From assembly GCA_035772735.1 (NCBI GenBank), contig JASDFA010000020.1, forward strand, positions 11,821,501-11,885,500: a stretch of DNA of 64,000 nt, given 5' to 3'. The notes beneath the pieces were generated by a model that was not told the origin of the DNA, did no database searches, and saw only the letters and a list, made by a program, of their open reading frames with translations. This document shows, in pieces, positions 60,207 to 64,000 of the stretch. Position 1 is the first letter of the stretch; each line of letters opens with the position of its first letter. A program made the translations under genes and the position numbers. The DNA comes from Datura wrightii (taxonomy: Eukaryota; Streptophyta; Magnoliopsida; Solanales; Solanaceae).

Positions 60207-60441
60207 AATCAAGGTACTTGTGTCGTACCACAACGTTAAATCAGGCGCTGCTTGGGAGGCAACATAAGGGGTATCTTGATAAAGTCTAAGTAATCAAGAT
60301 ACTCACATCATGTCAAAATATGAAATCAGGCCTGGTTAGGAGGCAACCCAAGGGGCATCTTGATGAAGTCTGAGCAATCAAGATACCCGCATTGTGTCGC
60401 GACATTAAATCAGGCGCTGCTTAGGAGGCAACCCAAAGTAT
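60207..60441 (+). repeat. 85-bp tandem repeat, about 2.5 units
   Basis: AAATCAGG at 60238, 60323 and 60407 starts successive units, each followed by GGAGGCAACCCAAGG and ATCTTGATRAAGTCT. The word GCGCTGCTTGGGAGGCAACCC resembles a motif found after pol in some plant gypsy elements. That link is from memory. Confidence 0.75.
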
Positions 60442-61544
60442 CTTGTATACTGTACTTTGTTTTTGTTCTTAGGGAAATTTTGATCTTTGTTGGAGTGTAC
60501 AGGATACAGGAACTTGAAGTGGGCAAAATTTGTGCAACCACAAACTAGATGACAGACCGTGAAAAATTCTTGCCGGTTCGGGGTTTGCACCATGAAAAAT
60601 TGAGGAAATAAAAATATTATGAGATGAGAAGAATGGATGAGTTCACGAACACTCGGACATTCCATGGAGTCTGTGGAGGCCTCAGTCGTTTCGATGTGTC
60701 GAGGACCAAACTCTCTGAACTTTTTTGAAGGTCAATAGGATGGTCCATCATCAATAATGACCGCCCATAAAGTCAAAAGTGTGAAACTGGAGCCAAGACT
60801 GTGATACTTCACAAATCCACAAAGCAAACAACAACCTATTCTTTATTTGATGGGTCATTAATCGATTAGTTGTCAGTTGAAAAATTAAACCCTAACCTGA
60901 CTTCTTCTTCTTCTTCTTCTTCTTCTTCCTATGACACTTGCCCGTATCAAAAATAAATTCAAATCTCTATAACTCCCTCTAAACTTCCTCCAATCAAATA
61001 TCTAAGTTGTCCCACACTCATCTCTATCAAATCCCAAGATTCCACAAAATCTCTCATATCTCTCCAATACCCCACGAGCACCTCCACCATCAAAGCCCCA
61101 AAATCCATCATCAAGCCCCTACCACATAAGATTCCTATCTCCATATAAGATCCCACTATTTCGAACAAGCTCCAAAATCAAATCTAGTTGCACTATCAGG
61201 CTGTATCGTTGTTATTGTGAAATCAAACATCACCGCTACCTCAGATCGCATCACTGTTGTAGTACATTTCAAGGAGGAAATGACGGTTCATCCTTCAAAG
61301 AACGGACAGTCAACATGACCTTGTTTGAAAGATCAGAAGTGCCCAATTGGTAGAATTTTTTAATGGGCAACAAGCGACCCGTGAAGCCAAACAACGGTAC
61401 GTCGTCTTTCCTGTGAAAACATCACAAACTTACAGATTATTTTTCACGGCCTACTTAACGAGTCTTGAATACCAACAACAACCCATTTTTCTCCTAGTGT
61501 AGACCTAGTTCCAACTATAAATCAATACCTTTTCCGAAGCAAGT
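60442..61544. other. Leader-like region with (CTT)n, no gene
   Basis: It contains a (CTT)n run at 60900-60931 preceded by AAACCCTAACC, as in a plant 5' untranslated region, just upstream of the plus-strand decayed ORF. Degenerate GACCGTGAAA words lie at 60550 and 61370-61440. Small open frames here show no family resemblance. Confidence 0.45.
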
Positions 61545-63417
61545 ATGCCTCTTAAATTTCAAACAAGGAGGGGGATAAGCAATTCACCCACCATGAGGCA
61601 AAGAATTATTAATACTCATATGCAGGACACTCTTGAGTCTGATGAAAGTGGTAAAGAGACTCACCTAAAGCTTCATCCACTAGGCAGTGAGCACGGAAAC
61701 AACAAGTGCCTCCTTCCCATTCTGAAGAGAGAGGAGATATATCCCAGACAGTCAGTGCAGGTGAGTTCGATAATGAGGATTTAGTTAGTGACAAAGCTAG
61801 TAGTATCGGAGAGGAGAGTTCCTTGGGCAATTGGACAGATGCGTCCGTTGAGGCCTCCTCTTCTTAAAAAAAGAGGTAAAGAAGATCTAGGGCAAGTTTG
61901 TGCAATACAAGAAAAACCTTCAGTGGAATATCAAAGGCATATGTGAAATTTATGCTGTCGGGATCGAGACTACAATATGAGGGACTATCAAGAGAAGCAT
62001 TTTCGAAGAAACTCAATTTTTTTCTAACCTTACTGAGTTGGCCGAGATCAAGAATATGCTTGATCATTTTAAGCTTGAATAGATGAGCGAGCCACCAGGT
62101 GACTATAGCCCAACAATGATCCGTGAGGTTTACATAGCATATGCTGCCACTTTGATAAAAATGCAGAAGAAAGGAGATTCTGCAAAGGGACAACCTCCAT
62201 TGGATATTATGCAGATGAGGGAAAAAATAGTTGATATCTCGAAGCAAATCATTCGGGGCTTCTTGTTTGGTCTTGAATATGAGGTAAGGATTAACAATAC
62301 ATTGTTTGATTACCGGGTACACGCAGTGAGTGAAAGGATAAAGCAAGAGGATTCAACTGAGAGGAAGAGGCAGATTAAGTAGTTTGCCTCAGTGCTTATT
62401 AACAGAGAGCCGTCATGACTAAGGGATGAAAAAACTACTATCACAAGAGGTTTCCTAGCCTATCTGCAAAATTTTGGTGCGCAATGGTGCGGCTGTGACT
62501 GGTACCTTCTAAGGCAGATAATATATTGACTTTGGACTTGGTCGTGCTTATTGCTAGCCTCATGTTGAGGTTTGAGGTGAACTTCACATGGATAATAGTC
62601 GTAGAGATTAGAGAGAGATATAAGATATGTAACTTCCCTTTCATTTCCTTATTTAATAGCTTGCTTATGCCGGGAAGAAAAACTGCCCATATTGCCAGTT
62701 GTTGATTAGATAGTGCAGGCCACACATACCCAAGATATTTCAAAGGTTAGAGGTGATCCAAACCCTATTGTTAAGGGTAAGACATAGCCTTCCACATCAG
62801 GGGGTACACTTTTCGAGGATTTGCTAGAAGAGAGTGCGCCAGTGGATGCATCTGATCCCATTGGAGAGGGAACTGCTTCACATGCCGAGTCTTCAGCCAC
62901 AGAAGCTGACACTACTGCAGTTCCCATAGCAGCTAGACCAGTGGCTCTAGTTTTAGCCTTTGTATTCACTCTGAAAAACCTAGTATCACTAGATAGACGC
63001 ACTGAGCAAAACGAGAAGCTGATTATTTGCTGCAAAATCTATAGCTGCAGCAGTCGCTCCTATACATGAGGCTATATCGATTCTATATGGTTGGATAAAC
63101 GTTATTGCAGAGTAGGTTAATGAGAGGCTGAGGACAAGTCAGGCGATAAACATAAGCAGGATCTTAGCAAAGCTAGCACAGGCCTGAGCTGACATTGCAA
63201 CATTACATTCCAACACTATATCGCTATTTGAGGCGCCAACAACCCTAGTATTTGAGGAGCCACATGATGAGTGGCCGTTGTTTAGACCGTTTGAGGAGTA
63301 ACAGATGTGCGGAAGAGGGTCCATGAAGAAAGTAACAATAAATGTATGGTCGAGAGAGCATGCAAGAGGGAAAAGGAGATGTAGAAATATCTCCAACACT
63401 CTCAAGTTGACACTCAT
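61545..63417 (+). pseudogene. Decayed putative plant transposon protein ORF
   Basis: ATG at 61545 opens a charged, serine-rich N-terminal part of 79 codons, followed by frameshifts. From 62083 a frame reads SEPPGDYSPTMIREVYIAYAATL, then QPPLDIMQMREKIVDIS and SERIKQEDSTERKRQIK. This resembles the putative plant transposon protein domain often found next to plant gypsy sequence. Later pieces (REPSWLRDEKTTITRGFLAYLQ, FEDLLEESAPVDASD) continue the protein with stops. The domain assignment is from memory and its biochemical role is not known to me. It is broken by several stops and at least two frame changes. Confidence 0.55.
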
Positions 63418-63495
63418 ATGGTAGGAGCTTAGTGGACCCTAAGAATCTTCGAGTAGGACATCTGAGAATGTTGAGCTTAGTGGAGACCATGACCC

Positions 63496-64000
63496 TAAAG
63501 GTGGCAAGGGAACCGGGTCCGACCCGGTCCTATTCGATTTCGGTAACGGATTCAGTACCTGTAAGACCCGATTTCGGTAGGTTCGGTAGAAACCGGTACA
63601 GGGGGTACCTGGTAGGGGAACCAGTGCGGAATGGGAAAATTTACCGGTTGAACTGGTATCGGTAGACCCGATTCTGGTACCGGTTAACGGTCATATTTTA
63701 AATATTCTTTTTAGTTTTTTTGGTAGTGACCGTTAGAAGCCGTTTGACAAGGGGCAGTGGGGTCCACCAACAGCTCCTAACAACTATTCCCCCCCCCCCC
63801 CAAATACCCCCTACCCCCATAACACCTCTACACTATAAATATATTCCATATTCATCCTTTTTTTTTCATAAAATCTTCAATTCTCTCTATTATTTTCTCA
63901 AAGACTCAAACTCACAAATTCTCTCTAGTTTCTACTCTCTAATATTTTCATTTTGTATATTGTGGTATTAGCTAATTGGAGTTAGGAGATTTTTTTGAAG
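63496..64000 (+). mobile_element. 5' end of a probable hAT transposon, running off the window
   Basis: Begins TAAAGGTGGCAAGGGAACC, resembling hAT (Ac-like) ends of the TAGGGGTGGCAA type. The 8 bases before it, CATGACCC, are the candidate target duplication. About 200 bp of sub-terminal DNA is full of short ACCGG/CCGGT words (63515-63690). Then CTATAAATATA (63833-63843) is a good TATA box, followed by a CT-rich leader. No transposase coding begins before 64000, and the other end is not in the window. Confidence 0.5.

Noticed and set aside
1..64000. tRNA, rRNA or other structured RNA genes
   Set aside because: None was recognised by eye. The tRNA-like words found are retroelement primer-binding sites only.

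Overview
This is plant nuclear DNA from a dicot, most likely a Solanaceae species with a large, repeat-rich genome. The reasons are one intron-containing CHX-type cation/H+ antiporter gene, long-LTR Ty3/gypsy chromoviruses of the Tekay/Del type, Tork/Tnt1-like Ty1/copia remnants, a Stowaway-like MITE, a plant-transposon ORF and the start of a hAT element. The family assignment is inferred from remembered sequence style; no search was run. Only one gene looks like a functional host gene. Nearly everything else is nested, mostly dead, transposable-element DNA.

Layout. 1-3529 is a long LTR fragment that cuts a copia gag remnant (3530-4028), which is followed by that copia's primer-binding site and short LTR. 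5523-8264 (minus) is the CHX gene in three exons, coding for 830 residues. From about 8940 a very old plus-strand copia is split by a MITE (10188-10463) and by a 2.66-kb solo gypsy LTR (10663-13318, target duplication GTGAT). The copia 3' end then appears twice (13319-13910 and 21129-21720). Between the copies lies a 5'-truncated gypsy interior (13911-18474) with its 3' LTR (18475-21128). The best reading is a tandem segmental duplication with a breakpoint near 13910. 22260-39874 is a minus-strand Tnt1-like copia with mismatched LTRs. Its reverse transcriptase is broken by a complete but gutted gypsy (24495-33714, target duplication GATTT) and by an oppositely oriented solo LTR (34032-36949).

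40673-59423 is a minus-strand gypsy (element C, target duplication TTTAT). A younger gypsy of 10.4 kb (element D, 41358-51788, target duplication TCTGT) sits inside the 3' LTR of C. D is the best preserved element: its two LTRs are both 2582 bp and differ by under 2% by eye, and its gag-pol is one frame with two in-frame stops. 59424-63480 carries an 85-bp tandem repeat and a decayed ORF resembling the putative plant transposon protein domain. 63496 to the end looks like the 5' terminus and promoter of a hAT transposon that runs off the window.

The genes do not form a pathway. The CHX gene is a membrane ion transporter standing alone between retroelement blocks. The gypsy elements share a GC-rich dyad or palindromic word block in the LTR and, in the interior, a short hairpin just before the polypurine tract. 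These are the main regulatory-looking structures outside genes. I found no convincing new molecular system. The most unusual structure is the solo-LTR/segmental-duplication arrangement at 10.6-21.7 kb.
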